This document shows, piece by piece, positions 47,009-58,359 of a stretch of DNA of 64,000 bases. The translations under genes were made by a program, and so were the position numbers. This DNA comes from Blastococcus sp. TBT05-19 (GTDB lineage Bacteria; Actinomycetota; Actinomycetes; Mycobacteriales; Geodermatophilaceae): the NCBI RefSeq assembly GCF_003319095.1, contig NZ_QOHI01000001.1, positions 434,001-498,000 on the forward strand, given 5' to 3'. The notes under the pieces are model-generated. The model was given only the letters and a program-made list of their open reading frames with translations, was not told the origin of the DNA and did not search any database. Every line of letters starts with the position of its first letter. Position 1 is the stretch's first letter.

Positions 47009-47437
47009 TCAGGGGCCCTGGACGGGGCCGTTCCCGCTCGTTCCGGATTGGGCGCGGAGCAGGTCGCGGATCTCGATCAGGAGCTCGACCTCCGTGGGCG
47101 CGACCGGGCCGGGCTCCTCGCCCTGCACCCGCCGCGCGAGCAGGCGGTGCAGGGGCATGACGACGACGAAGTAGAGCACCGCGGCGGTCAGCACGAAGGT
47201 GATCAGCTGGCTGAGGAAGGCGCCCCAGGTGAACTCCTGCCCGTTCACCTCGACGACCCCGCCCAGCTCGCCGCCGCCCCCGAGCACCCCGATCAGCGGC
47301 GTCAGGAACGAGCTGGCGAACGTGTTCACCAGCGCGGTGAACGCCGAGCCGATGACGACCGCGACGGCGAGGTCGACCACGTTGCCGCGGAAGAGGAAGT
47401 CCTTGAATCCCTTGAGCACCCGACCATCCAGCCACAT
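47009..47437 (-). CDS. mscL: Large-conductance mechanosensitive channel
   Basis: 142 residues. LKGFKDFLFRGNVVDLAVAVVIGSAF (residues about 8-33, read as LKGFKDFLFRGN plus VVDLAVAVVIG) is the MscL first-helix signature, the second transmembrane helix is FLSQLITFVLTAAVLYFVVV, and a C-terminal helical bundle (EVELLIEIRDLLRAQ) ends it. It opens under membrane tension to release solutes. ATG 47437 is kept; GTG at 47419 (residue 7) is a possible start closer to the usual MLKGFK N-terminus. It follows a SAF-protein gene, as in other actinobacteria. Confidence 0.95.
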   Translation of the reverse strand: MWLDGRVLKGFKDFLFRGNVVDLAVAVVIGSAFTALVNTFASSFLTPLIGVLGGGGELGGVVEVNGQEFTWGAFLSQLITFVLTAAVLYFVVVMPLHRLLARRVQGEEPGPVAPTEVELLIEIRDLLRAQSGTSGNGPVQGP

Positions 47438-47460
47438 CGGCCGCCGGACCGCGCGACCGG

Positions 47461-48084
47461 TCAGGGTGGCGGCAGGCTGATGGTGAGGGTGGCTCCCGCC
47501 GAGGCGGTCGCCAGCCGGGTGGCGGTGCCCTCGTCGACGGCGAGCAGCAGCAGGCCGGCGCCGGCCTCGTCGTCCCCGGCGTGACCCGGCGCCGCCAGGA
47601 CCAGGGCGCCGGACGCCACCCGTTCCGTCGCGCCGGTGCCGGTCCCCGTGGCCAGGACGTCGACCCGGTCGCCGGGGCGGACCAGCGCGGTGACGGCGAG
47701 GTCGGCGAGCCTGACCGGTGCGGCGACCTGGCCGGTGGGGAGCAGCGTGGTGAGGCCGGCGCCGACCAGTCGCGCGTCGGTCAGCGGCTCGCCTCGGCGG
47801 ACGGCGGCGGCGAGGACCTGGTGGTGCAGCAGCTCGGTGCGGTCGACGACCCCGGCCGGGACGGCGCCCTCCGGCAGGGGGACGACGGCCAGGTGCTCGG
47901 CCGACAGGCGGGTCCCGGCGGGCAGGTCCGACGTGGCCACGACGACCGGGCGGTCGGTGGACGCGGGGTCGGCCGGCGCGGGATCCGGGCGCAGCGCGAG
48001 AGCGAGCGCCAGTGCCGCCAGCAGGCCCGCGGCGAGCCGGCGGGCGAGCAGCGCGGGGAACCGGGGTCGGCGCAGGCGGAGCAT
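47461..48084 (-). CDS. SAF-domain protein (CpaB/RcpC-like)
   Basis: 207 residues. An N-terminal hydrophobic helix (about 12-32) serves as anchor or signal. The SAF domain follows (PVVVATSDLPAGTRLSAEHL, about 46-65) and the LVRPGDRVDVLAT block is the RcpC-like region. Family members include Flp pilus assembly CpaB; no pilus genes are here, so the label covers fold rather than role. The gene sits 23 bp upstream of mscL and downstream of a FmdB gene, an arrangement I know from other actinobacteria. Confidence 0.8.
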   Translation of the reverse strand: MLRLRRPRFPALLARRLAAGLLAALALALALRPDPAPADPASTDRPVVVATSDLPAGTRLSAEHLAVVPLPEGAVPAGVVDRTELLHHQVLAAAVRRGEPLTDARLVGAGLTTLLPTGQVAAPVRLADLAVTALVRPGDRVDVLATGTGTGATERVASGALVLAAPGHAGDDEAGAGLLLLAVDEGTATRLATASAGATLTISLPPP

Positions 48085-48165
48085 GCGCCGACCCTCCCCG
48101 TCGCGGGGGCTACCCGAGCGGGCGCGGCCGGATCTGTGGAGAGGGCCGGTGGCTGTGGAACGAGG

Positions 48166-48498
48166 TCAGCCGGCGGCCTTGGCCGCGCTGCCGGTGGACG
48201 AGCCCGACGACGAGGACGTCGAGCTGCTGGCCGACGAGCTGTCCTTCGCGGCCGGGGCGGAGGAGCTCTCCTTCGTCGTGGACGAGGAGCTCGGGGTGTC
48301 CGAGGAGCTGCTGCTCTTGCGGCTGTCGGTGCGGTAGAAGCCCGACCCCTTGAAGACCACGCCCACCGAGCCGTAGACCTTGCGGACGGCGGCGCCGCAC
48401 TCGGGGCACTCGCTCACCGGCTCGTCGGTGAAGGACTGCACGACCTCGAACTGGTGCTTGGTGTCGGGGTTGGTGCAGGCGTACTGGTACGTGGGCAC
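48166..48498 (-). CDS. FmdB-family zinc-ribbon protein with long serine-rich tail
   Basis: 110 residues. The first about 55 form the FmdB regulatory zinc ribbon: PTYQYACTNPDTKHQFEVVQ, then CPECGAAVRKVYG and VVFKGSGFYRTDSR. The final about 48 residues are over half serine, with Ala and Thr, and are probably disordered; such tails are common in actinobacterial FmdB but this one is long. Only Cys8, Cys31 and Cys34 are present (the second residue of the first CxxC pair is not seen). Start GTG 48498. Confidence 0.85.
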   Translation of the reverse strand: MPTYQYACTNPDTKHQFEVVQSFTDEPVSECPECGAAVRKVYGSVGVVFKGSGFYRTDSRKSSSSSDTPSSSSTTKESSSAPAAKDSSSASSSTSSSSGSSTGSAAKAAG

Positions 48499-48641
48499 TG
48501 CGGTGGCTCCCTGGTCGAGCGGAGGAACGCGGGGCTGGCACTCAGCCCCGTCGACTGCCAATGATGCGTCATGGGCGGGGGGTCCGTCACGCACCGGGTC
48601 GGGGGAGCGCCCGCACCGGGTGACGCGCCCGTGCCGGGGCA

Positions 48642-49169
48642 TCAGTCCCGTGCGGGCGGCTCCCCGTCGTAGCGCGTGTAGATCTCGGCCATCGCCCCCG
48701 TGGGATCGAGCCGGGCGAGGACGGCGTCGCCGATGGCCGCCAGCTGGTCGACCTGCTCGTCGGTGAGCGCGTCGACGACGTGCTCCCGGACGGTGACCGC
48801 ATGCCCGGGAGCGGCCTCCTGGACCTTCGACCACCCGGCGTCGGTGAGCCGGGCATTGGTCGCCCGCCGGTCCTCCGGGCAGGGGAAGCGCTCGACCAGG
48901 TCCCGGCTCTCCAGCCGGCTGACCACGTGCGAGAGCCGCGGGAGGGTGGCGTTCGTGTGCCGGGCCAGCTCGGTCATCCGCAGGGTGCGGTCGGGGGACT
49001 CGGACAGGACCGCCAGGACGTAGTACTCGAAGTGCGTGACGTCGGCGTCGCGGCGCAGCTGCGCGTCGAGCACGCCGGGGAGGAGCTCGAGCACGCCGAC
49101 CAGCCGGACCCATGCGCGCAGCTGCTTCCGGTCGAGCCAGGGTGCGTCCACGGCCCCATCCTCGTCCAC
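48642..49169 (-). CDS. MarR-family transcriptional regulator
   Basis: 175 residues. A winged helix lies at about 50-115 (LRMTELARHTNATLPRLSHV, then RDLVERFPCPEDRRATNARL), the MarR DNA-binding core. GTG 49169 is preferred because AAGGA lies eight bases upstream and the double palindrome at 49170-49225 stays outside the gene; ATG 49193 would lie inside it. It is divergent from the DODA dioxygenase gene and most likely represses both. The ligand may be an aromatic compound. Confidence 0.88.
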   Translation of the reverse strand: MDEDGAVDAPWLDRKQLRAWVRLVGVLELLPGVLDAQLRRDADVTHFEYYVLAVLSESPDRTLRMTELARHTNATLPRLSHVVSRLESRDLVERFPCPEDRRATNARLTDAGWSKVQEAAPGHAVTVREHVVDALTDEQVDQLAAIGDAVLARLDPTGAMAEIYTRYDGEPPARD

Positions 49170-49225
49170 GATGGTTGTCCTTACAACTTTCATGGTGCAG
49201 ACTGGAAGTTGTACCGACAACCATC
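49170..49225. promoter_or_regulatory. Double palindromic operator between MarR and DODA genes
   Basis: Two small palindromes, GTTGT-N4-ACAAC, lie at 49174-49187 and 49208-49221. They are themselves arranged as a larger inverted repeat with 20-bp arms (49170-49189 and 49206-49225; 18 of 20 matched). The element covers the space between the divergent starts, as expected for a MarR autoregulator with two dimer sites. Confidence 0.7.
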
Positions 49226-49247
49226 TGTCACCCGGAGGAGCAGCGTC

Positions 49248-50165
49248 ATGGCGCACGCAGGGATCCAGCCGACCTCGACCGCGCTCGCCGACGCCCGCAT
49301 CCCGGCCGACCACCCCTTCGCCGCCCACCTCCGGCGGGTGGCGACCCTCGAGGCCGAGCAGCCTCACCAGGCCTGGTCGCCGGGTGACGGCGCCCTGCCG
49401 AGCCTCTACCTCTCGCACGGCGGTGGGCCGATGCCCTTCCAGAGCACCGCGTGGCTCGACCCGCTGCACGCCTGGGCGCGGTCGCTGCCGAAGCCGAAGG
49501 CCATCCTGGTCGTGTCGGCGCACTGGGAGTCCGCCCCGCTGTCGGTCAGCGCCGACCGGCCCAGCGAGCTGGTCTACGACTTCGGTGGCTTCGACCCGCT
49601 GTACCACTCGTTCCGCTACGACACCCCCGACGCCGGCGAGCTCGCGCGTCAGGTGACCGGGCTCATGCCGGCCACCGAGCAGGTGCACCAGCACACCCGC
49701 CGCGGGCTGGACCACGGCGCCTGGGTGCCGCTGAAGATCATGTACCCGGCCGCCGACGTGCCGGTGCTCCAGCTGAGCCTGCCCACCGAGGACACCGACG
49801 CGCTCCTGGCGCTCGGTGAGCGGCTGCGTCCGCTGCGCGAGGAGGGCGTGCTGGTCGTGGGTTCCGGGCACATGACCCACGGCCTGCCGTTCCTGACCCG
49901 CGAGATGTTCACCCGGAACGTGGTGCCCGGCTGGTCGGCGGACTTCGACGCCTGGGCGGCCGACGCCCTCGCCCGTGGCGACGTCGACGAGCTCGCCCGC
50001 TTCCGCACCGCCGCCCCCGGCATGCCCTACGCCCACCCCACCGTGGAGCACTTCACCCCGCTTTTCGTGACGCTCGGCGCGGCGACCGATCCCACCGCGC
50101 CGGTCGTCACGACCCTCGACGGCTACGGGGTGGGGCTCTCTCGGCGCTCGTTCCAGGCGGCCTGA
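49248..50165 (+). CDS. DODA-type extradiol ring-opening dioxygenase
   Basis: 305 residues of the LigB-like class III family. LSHGGGPMPF (His near residue 55), VVSAHWES, YDFGGFDPLYHSFRY, RGLDHGAWVPL and GSGHMTHGL supply the iron-ligand and catalytic histidines. It opens catechol-type rings such as DOPA. ATG 49248 has GGAGGAG upstream. The divergent MarR gene probably controls it. The N-terminal about 45 residues are longer than in compact homologues. Confidence 0.9.
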   Translation: MAHAGIQPTSTALADARIPADHPFAAHLRRVATLEAEQPHQAWSPGDGALPSLYLSHGGGPMPFQSTAWLDPLHAWARSLPKPKAILVVSAHWESAPLSVSADRPSELVYDFGGFDPLYHSFRYDTPDAGELARQVTGLMPATEQVHQHTRRGLDHGAWVPLKIMYPAADVPVLQLSLPTEDTDALLALGERLRPLREEGVLVVGSGHMTHGLPFLTREMFTRNVVPGWSADFDAWAADALARGDVDELARFRTAAPGMPYAHPTVEHFTPLFVTLGAATDPTAPVVTTLDGYGVGLSRRSFQAA

Positions 50166-50179
50166 CCGCTGCGCACACG

Positions 50180-50198
50180 CCCGGCCGGCTGAGCCGGG
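50180..50198. terminator. Short hairpin between DODA and uvrA-like genes
   Basis: CCCGGC (50180-50185) and GCCGGG (50193-50198) pair around a 7-nt loop, directly between two convergent stop codons. Confidence 0.45.
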
Positions 50199-52577
<2,379 letters not shown>

Positions 52578-52646
52578 CGCCGGGGGCCTCCGTCGGTGCG
52601 TGCCGGTCGCGTTCGCGACCCGCACGGTGTCTACCGCACGGGGGTG

Positions 52647-53909
52647 TCAGGAGGGAGTGGCGCGGCGCCGTCGGAGGCGGGACCAGCGGAGCGGCGCGGC
52701 CGCCGTCGAGCGGTGCGCGGTTCCGGCGCAGGCGCCGAGCAGGAGCAGCCAGCCCGCCAGCGGCAGGAGGCGCAGGAGCGTGTCGGGCAGTCCGGTGAGG
52801 CCGTCCACGTGCCAGGCGTCGGTGGTGGCGAACAGGTAGACCCCCGCCCACGCCGGCCAGCTGCGCACCAGGCTGTCGGCCCGGACCGCGGTCACCAGGA
52901 GCGGCAGCAGGTAGATGCCGTAGTTGGCCCACGAGAACGACGACGCCAGCATCGTGCCCAGCATCAGCAGCGGCACGACCTCCAGCGGGGCCTGCGGGCC
53001 TGACCGCCGCCGCCACGCCACCCAGCACGCGAGGCCGAACGCCGCGATCCGCAGGACCAGGTCCAGCGCCGGCGGCAGCCCGAGCTGGACGGCGGCGCCG
53101 TGGAGGGACCGGTTGAAGGGAGCCAGCTCGGGACGGTTGCCCCCTGCCAGCAGCGGAAGGACGTCGCTGACGAACACCCCGCGGTCCGGCACGGTCAGCA
53201 GCCCGACGACGGTCAGCACCACCCCGCTGGTGACGGCGGCGACCAGCGCCCGTCCCCGCCCCAGGACGACGAGCGCGACCAGGGCCGGGGCCAGCGTCGG
53301 CTTGACCGCGCAGACGGCGCCGAGCAGGACCCGGGCCGCGATGTCCCGGCGAGCCACGAGCAGCGCGATGACTCCGGCCTCGGCGAGCAGGAGGAAGGTG
53401 TCGACGTTGCCCTGGTCCAGCAGGCCGACCAGCGGCCGGCTGTGGGCGAGGACCAGCAGCACGCCGGGCAGGACGGGGGACGTCGGGGGGATGCCGACCA
53501 GGCGGAGCACCAGCACCGTCGCGGCGACCACGGCGGCCAGCCCGGCCAGGACGACGACGACCACCGCGCTCCGGAACGGCAGCAGACCCAGCGGCGCGAC
53601 GAGCCAGCCGGCCAGCGGGGGGTAGATGAACTCCAGCCCGGCGTCGTACAGCGGCCCGCCGTCGACCAGGCTGGCACCGCTGCGCCAGAGGATCGCCAGG
53701 TCCGAGGCGCTCCCCGTGGAGGAGCGCACCGCGAGGTGCAGCAGCGACCCCGCCGCCAGCGGCCAGAGCACGGCACGGACGAGCCGCGCCCACGCGAGGC
53801 GTGCCGGTCCCGGTGCTCCGTCGAGGGCTCCGCGCGGCGCGCGGTCCCCGGTCCCGGCGTCCGCCGCCGGCGACGTGCCCGCTTCCGCGGTCGATACCGA
53901 CCCCTGCAT
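52647..53909 (-). CDS. Glycosyltransferase 87-family (DUF2029) membrane mannosyl/arabinosyltransferase
   Basis: 420 residues with about 10 hydrophobic helices. Early motif FIYPPLAGWLVAPL and WRSGASLVDGGPLYD are characteristic of GT87 polyprenyl-phosphate-dependent GT-C enzymes, and GNVDTFLLL and SFSWANYGIYLLPLL lie in later helices. In relatives such as PimE and AftC they extend cell-envelope glycans. ATG 53909 is the start. It lies next to other envelope-glycan genes. Confidence 0.8.
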   Translation of the reverse strand: MQGSVSTAEAGTSPAADAGTGDRAPRGALDGAPGPARLAWARLVRAVLWPLAAGSLLHLAVRSSTGSASDLAILWRSGASLVDGGPLYDAGLEFIYPPLAGWLVAPLGLLPFRSAVVVVVLAGLAAVVAATVLVLRLVGIPPTSPVLPGVLLVLAHSRPLVGLLDQGNVDTFLLLAEAGVIALLVARRDIAARVLLGAVCAVKPTLAPALVALVVLGRGRALVAAVTSGVVLTVVGLLTVPDRGVFVSDVLPLLAGGNRPELAPFNRSLHGAAVQLGLPPALDLVLRIAAFGLACWVAWRRRSGPQAPLEVVPLLMLGTMLASSFSWANYGIYLLPLLVTAVRADSLVRSWPAWAGVYLFATTDAWHVDGLTGLPDTLLRLLPLAGWLLLLGACAGTAHRSTAAAPLRWSRLRRRRATPS

Positions 53910-53995
53910 CGCCACCTCCTCCGGCCCGACGGGCCTCGTCCGGTGCGACGCCAGGCCCGGGAGTGCCCAGAAGCTCCCGCGTGAACCGCCCGTCG

Positions 53996-55012
53996 TCAGC
54001 GGTGGTCCGGAGCGACGGGGAAGACCCACCGCTGCCCGGGCCACTCGGAGACGCACCAGAGCTCCTCGCCGGGCCGGGACCAGGCCAGGTCCTCCGGCCC
54101 CGCCGGCAGCACCCCGCGCCTGCGGTGCCACGCGCCCGGGGCGCCGGCGTAGAGGTCGCCCGCGGCCCCCTCGCCGTTGCTCGCCGTGAGGAACCACGAG
54201 GAGCCGTGCACGGCCACCCCCTGCATGCGGCGGGGCTGGTCCTCGTGGACCTCGAGCGGAGCGCACCGGCCGTGCCCGTCGACGGCCGGGAGGCCCGTGC
54301 GGGGGTCCAGGGGGTAGCGCGCGAGCCGGGGCGGGCGGTCGTCCTTGCGCCGGTACTCCCCGACGACCAGGGTCGGCCGGCCGTCCACCTCCCCGGTGGA
54401 CAGGAAGGAGTGGCGCAGCCGACGGCGTCCCGCGCGCAGCGGGACCCGGAATGCCGTGAGCTGGGGGAGCACGAGGTCGTCGGACCCGGCGGAGGAGGTG
54501 TCGCGCCGCACCGCCATCACGTCCGCGAGGCGGAACACGCGCACGCCGACGAGGGTGTCGGCGACCAGGAGGAGGTCGCCCTGGACGGCGATGCCCCCTG
54601 CGTGCACGCGCACGGCACCGTAGGCGAGGCGCCACGGACGCCGGCGCGGCACGACCAGCCGGACGTGCCGGTAGCGGGGCCCCTCCGGGTGCGTGCGGTC
54701 GACGACCGAGATCCGGGTGCCCGGGCTGCGCAGCCGCCGGCCGCGCCGGGCGTACCAGCTCACGAGCAGCACGCGGCCGGACCGGGTGCTCGCCACCCCC
54801 TGCGGCCACCACGTGGGGTCGTGCCGGTCCCGCTCGTCCCAGGTGAGGCCTTCCCCGGCGGCCTCGCCCGGGACCGGGCACCGAACCGCTGCGCGGTCGA
54901 GGTCGCCGAGGACGCCGTCGAGCCCCACCCTCCGCAGCCGCGCGCCCAACCGGTCGACGAGGTGCGTCCGGGACCGGGCGGCCGTCAGGGCGAACGGCGG
55001 TGCTGGGGGCAT
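53996..55012 (-). CDS. Hypothetical protein, possible beta-propeller
   Basis: 338 residues, Arg-rich, no signal peptide or membrane segment. Short strand-rich blocks recur (WPQGVASTRSGRVLLVSWY, AGGIAVQGDLLLVADTLVG, RMQGVAVHGSSWFLTASNG, PEDLAWSRPGEELWCVSEW), which resemble propeller blades. I do not recognise the family. ATG 55012 is chosen because GAGG lies nine bases upstream; ATG 55021 has no spacing from it. It is divergent from gtrA-like. Confidence 0.65.
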   Translation of the reverse strand: MPPAPPFALTAARSRTHLVDRLGARLRRVGLDGVLGDLDRAAVRCPVPGEAAGEGLTWDERDRHDPTWWPQGVASTRSGRVLLVSWYARRGRRLRSPGTRISVVDRTHPEGPRYRHVRLVVPRRRPWRLAYGAVRVHAGGIAVQGDLLLVADTLVGVRVFRLADVMAVRRDTSSAGSDDLVLPQLTAFRVPLRAGRRRLRHSFLSTGEVDGRPTLVVGEYRRKDDRPPRLARYPLDPRTGLPAVDGHGRCAPLEVHEDQPRRMQGVAVHGSSWFLTASNGEGAAGDLYAGAPGAWHRRRGVLPAGPEDLAWSRPGEELWCVSEWPGQRWVFPVAPDHR

Positions 55013-55161
55013 GCGGTGCATCCTCGACCCCGGCCGGGCGCCGCGGACGTCCCAGGGGGCGATCTCCGGGCGGCTGACCTCGACCGATCTCGGTACCATC
55101 GGCCGATGCCCTGGGATCCCGCGCTCACCGCACCGCGGCCCACCAGGACCCGGCAGCCGGT

Positions 55162-55623
55162 GTGAGCCCGCGGACGGTGGCACTGGGAGACCGCGGGCGG
55201 GCCCTGGGCCGGGAGGCGTCGGGGTTCATGGCGGCCGGCACGTTCGGCGTCGCCGTCGACGTCGGTCTGTACAACGCCCTGGTCCACCTGGGCGAGCACG
55301 GCCTGCTGGACGACCAGCCGCTGCTCGCCAAGACGATCTCCCTCGTCGCCGGCACCAGCGTCGCCTACGTCGGCAACCGGTTCTGGACCTACCGGGACCG
55401 GCCCCGGGGCAGCGTCGCGCGGGAGTACTCGCTGTACATGGCGCTCAGCACCGTCGCGCTCGTGATCTCCCTCGCCTGCCTCGCGTTCTCCCGCTACGTC
55501 CTCGACCTGCGGAGCCCGTTCGCCGACAACGTGTCGGCGAACGTCATCGGCCTCGCGCTGGGCAGCCTCTTCCGCTTCCTTACCTACCGGCGGTACGTGT
55601 TCCCGGAGCAGCCCGCGACCTGA
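55162..55623 (+). CDS. GtrA-family membrane protein
   Basis: 153 residues with four hydrophobic helices. FMAAGTFGVAVDVGLYNALV and VAYVGNRFWTYRDR are the GtrA signatures. GtrA-like proteins help flip or carry polyprenyl-linked sugars. GTG 55162 overlaps by GTGA the stop of a possible 19-codon leader frame (55106-55165, begins MPWDPALTAP). It is embedded in the envelope-glycan neighbourhood. Confidence 0.88.
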   Translation: MSPRTVALGDRGRALGREASGFMAAGTFGVAVDVGLYNALVHLGEHGLLDDQPLLAKTISLVAGTSVAYVGNRFWTYRDRPRGSVAREYSLYMALSTVALVISLACLAFSRYVLDLRSPFADNVSANVIGLALGSLFRFLTYRRYVFPEQPAT

Positions 55624-55645
55624 TCGGCGGCGGGCGGGCGGCACG

Positions 55646-56758
55646 TCAGGACGGGGACGGAGCTGCCTCCGGACGGCGGCCGGAGCGCCGTCGCCGCTCG
55701 CGCGCCACGGGCACCGCGCTGCCGTCGGGCACCGGCACGGGTGTCCGACGGCGGCGGAACTGCCCCGTGCCCCAGGCGGCGAGCAGGACCGCGACGACCG
55801 CGATCGCCAGCCCGGCGACGTCGTCGAGCAGGTAGTGCCAGCCGAAGTAGATGGTCGCGAGGGCGGTCAACGCGAAGAAGGCCCAGAGCGCCGCGCGGAT
55901 CGCGACCGAGGCGACCACGAACTGCGCGATGAGCGCGGCGGTGAGGATGATCGACGTGTGCAGCGACGCGAAGGCGGCGATGCTGTTGAGCCGATCGGTG
56001 CCGTCCGGGTCGCCGAGCACGATCCAGCGGGACGTGAGCAGGCTGTCCTGCAGCCGGGAGACGCCGGTCTCGGGGAGGTCCCAGAACAGGGCCGGCTGGG
56101 CGTAGATCGGGCCCATCGACGGCAGGACGTAGTAGCTGGCGGTCCCGAGGGCCCAGTTCAGGCACAGCGCCGTGACGTACCAGGAGGCGTGCCCGGCCCG
56201 GCCCTGCAGGACGAGGGCGAGGCCCAGGGAGGCCGGGACGAAGACCAGGAACGCCAGGTAGACCCAGGACAGGACGTGCGCGGCGGCGCCGGTGCCGAGC
56301 AGGGCGTGCAGCACCTCGGCGGGCGCGACACCTCCGGTGATCCACCGGTCCGTCCCCGCGAGCTCCGCGTCGACCAGGTCGGGCCGCAGCTGCGGCAGGT
56401 AGTTCTTGAGGTTCCGGTACGCGACGTAGGTGACGTAGAAGGCCGCGAGCCCGATCAGGACGGGACGGAGCCGGCGCCAGGGCCAGCGTTCCCGGGCGAC
56501 GTCGCGGATCTGCGCCGGGATCCCCCGGGGCGAACCGGCGCGGCGCACGGCGCGCGGCAGGATGTCGGCGGCGAGCAGCATCGCCGCGATCAGGGGCAGC
56601 CGCACGTAGGTCGGTCCGAGGAACCCGTCCGGGTCGCGCAGCGGCTGGCCCAGGACCAGGGCGCAGACGACCGCCACGACACCCGACACGACGGCCACGG
56701 CGACGGCCATGCCGTAGGCAGGGCGCTCGCGAGGGCCACCGGCGGCGACTTCGTCCAT
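55646..56758 (-). CDS. PAP2-superfamily membrane phosphatase/transferase
   Basis: 370 residues with about 9 hydrophobic helices. The PAP2 active site is seen late: ASLHTSIILTAAL (conserved H) and FGWHYLLDDVAGLAIAV (HYLxDV, about 320-336). Blocks LPSMGPIYAQP and the layout resemble AUR1/inositol-phosphate transferase-like PAP2 proteins of actinobacteria. It may remove phosphate from a polyprenyl or phospholipid carrier. ATG 56758. Confidence 0.83.
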   Translation of the reverse strand: MDEVAAGGPRERPAYGMAVAVAVVSGVVAVVCALVLGQPLRDPDGFLGPTYVRLPLIAAMLLAADILPRAVRRAGSPRGIPAQIRDVARERWPWRRLRPVLIGLAAFYVTYVAYRNLKNYLPQLRPDLVDAELAGTDRWITGGVAPAEVLHALLGTGAAAHVLSWVYLAFLVFVPASLGLALVLQGRAGHASWYVTALCLNWALGTASYYVLPSMGPIYAQPALFWDLPETGVSRLQDSLLTSRWIVLGDPDGTDRLNSIAAFASLHTSIILTAALIAQFVVASVAIRAALWAFFALTALATIYFGWHYLLDDVAGLAIAVVAVLLAAWGTGQFRRRRTPVPVPDGSAVPVARERRRRSGRRPEAAPSPS

Positions 56759-56840
56759 GCGCGGCTATCTTCTCTGAATCGTCGGCCAGTACACGTCGTC
56801 GTCCGAATCACCATCGGGGCCGCCCGGGACGGAGCGCTGT

Positions 56841-58349
56841 GTGGGGACGGTCAGCCTACCGGCCGAGGGGATCTCGCCGTCCCACCCGGCACCCCGCGCG
56901 TGGCCCGGTCCGGGGTGGGCCGTCGTGGGGCTCGCCGCGGTCGTCCACCTGGCGCTGTGCTGGATCTTCCGGGGCTTCCTGACCGACGACGCGTGGATCT
57001 CGGTCCGCTACGCCGAGAACCTCGCCGCGGGCGAGGGCTTCGTGTGGAACCCGGGCGGTCCGCGCGCCGAGGGGTTCAGCAACCCGTTGCTCGTCGCCGT
57101 GGAGGCACTGGCGTCGTGGGCCGGCTGGACGGCCACCGGAGCGGCCCGCGTCCTGGGCGTGGCGGGCGGCCTGGGCTGCGTGGTGCTCGTCTACGTCGCC
57201 GGCCGCCCCGTGGTGGGGGAGACCGCTGCCCGGATCGCCTCGGTGGTGACCGCCTGCAGCGCGCCCTTCGCCCTGTGGGCGGTCGGCGGGCTGGAGACGC
57301 TGCTGGTGGCGCTCGCCGTCACCGCGGGCACGCTCGAGGTCGCCCGCCGGGACGGCGGCAGGGTCCTCCGCGCCGCCCTGGCCTTCGCCGTGCTGCCGTG
57401 GCTGCGCCCGGAGGGCCTCGCCGTCGCGGCCGCCGTGGTGGCCCTGGGGGAGGTCCCCGGTCTCCTCCGGGCCGCCACCCGTCGGCGCGCGTGGCGACGG
57501 GCCCTGCTGCTCGGGGGCATCCCGCTCGCCTCGCAGCTCGCGCTCGAGGTCGTCCGGCTCCAGGTGTACGGGCACTGGCTGCCCAACTCGGTGCTCTACA
57601 AGTCCGGCGCCGGCGACGGGCTCGTCGTGCTCACCAAGTTCCTCGACCAGGCCCTGGTGCCCACGGTGCTGGCGGCGGTCGGCGCGCTGCTGCTCACCGG
57701 CAGGGGCCGGCTCCTGGCGGTCCCGCCCCTCGTGTACGGGCTGGGGTCGATCGGCACCCTCGACAGCGCGAACGCCTACAGCCGGTTCTTCATGCCGGTC
57801 TGGCCGCTGATCGCGGTGCTGGCGGCGGTCGTCGTCGGCTACGGCGTCACGGCGCTCCGCCGGCGGGGCGGCACCGTGGCCGCCGCCGTGCCGGTCGTCG
57901 TCGCCGCGCTGGTGGTGCTGGCGCTCCCGCCCGGTGACGTCCGGAGCGTGCACGCCATGCAGGAGCGCTACACCGACTGCAAGGGCGGTGCTCGGGAGTC
58001 GGCCGTCGACTGGCTGCGGACGACGCCCCCGGGCACGTCGTTCGCCGTCTCCGACGCCGGGCTCGTGCCGGCCCGCGCCGGACGGACCGTCGTCGACAAC
58101 TTCTTCCTGAACGAGCCGCTCATCCAGGAGACCGGCCGGATCCCGTTCCGCGAGCGGGCGGACCTCGTGCACGAGCGCGACCCGGACGTCCTCGTGCTCG
58201 TGAGCCGGGAGGCCGGGCGCTTCGTCGGCCTCTACCCGACCGACCAGGCGATCCACGACCACCCGGACGCGCGGGAGTACCGGCTCGCCCACGTGGCATC
58301 CGGCCGGGGCGCCTCCTGCGGCTACCACCTCATGCTGTTCCGGCGCTGA
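56841..58349 (+). CDS. GT-C-type membrane glycosyltransferase (AftB/ArnT-like)
   Basis: 502 residues. About 10 hydrophobic helices precede a soluble C-terminal domain (about 370-500). FLTDDAWISVRYAENLAAGE is the acidic GT-C motif in the first outer loop, then FVWNPGGPRAEGFSNPLL. Relatives include terminal arabinofuranosyltransferase AftB. Donor and acceptor unknown. Starts with GTG 56841, divergent from PAP2. Confidence 0.82.
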   Translation: MGTVSLPAEGISPSHPAPRAWPGPGWAVVGLAAVVHLALCWIFRGFLTDDAWISVRYAENLAAGEGFVWNPGGPRAEGFSNPLLVAVEALASWAGWTATGAARVLGVAGGLGCVVLVYVAGRPVVGETAARIASVVTACSAPFALWAVGGLETLLVALAVTAGTLEVARRDGGRVLRAALAFAVLPWLRPEGLAVAAAVVALGEVPGLLRAATRRRAWRRALLLGGIPLASQLALEVVRLQVYGHWLPNSVLYKSGAGDGLVVLTKFLDQALVPTVLAAVGALLLTGRGRLLAVPPLVYGLGSIGTLDSANAYSRFFMPVWPLIAVLAAVVVGYGVTALRRRGGTVAAAVPVVVAALVVLALPPGDVRSVHAMQERYTDCKGGARESAVDWLRTTPPGTSFAVSDAGLVPARAGRTVVDNFFLNEPLIQETGRIPFRERADLVHERDPDVLVLVSREAGRFVGLYPTDQAIHDHPDAREYRLAHVASGRGASCGYHLMLFRR

Positions 58350-58359
58350 CCCCGGCCCG

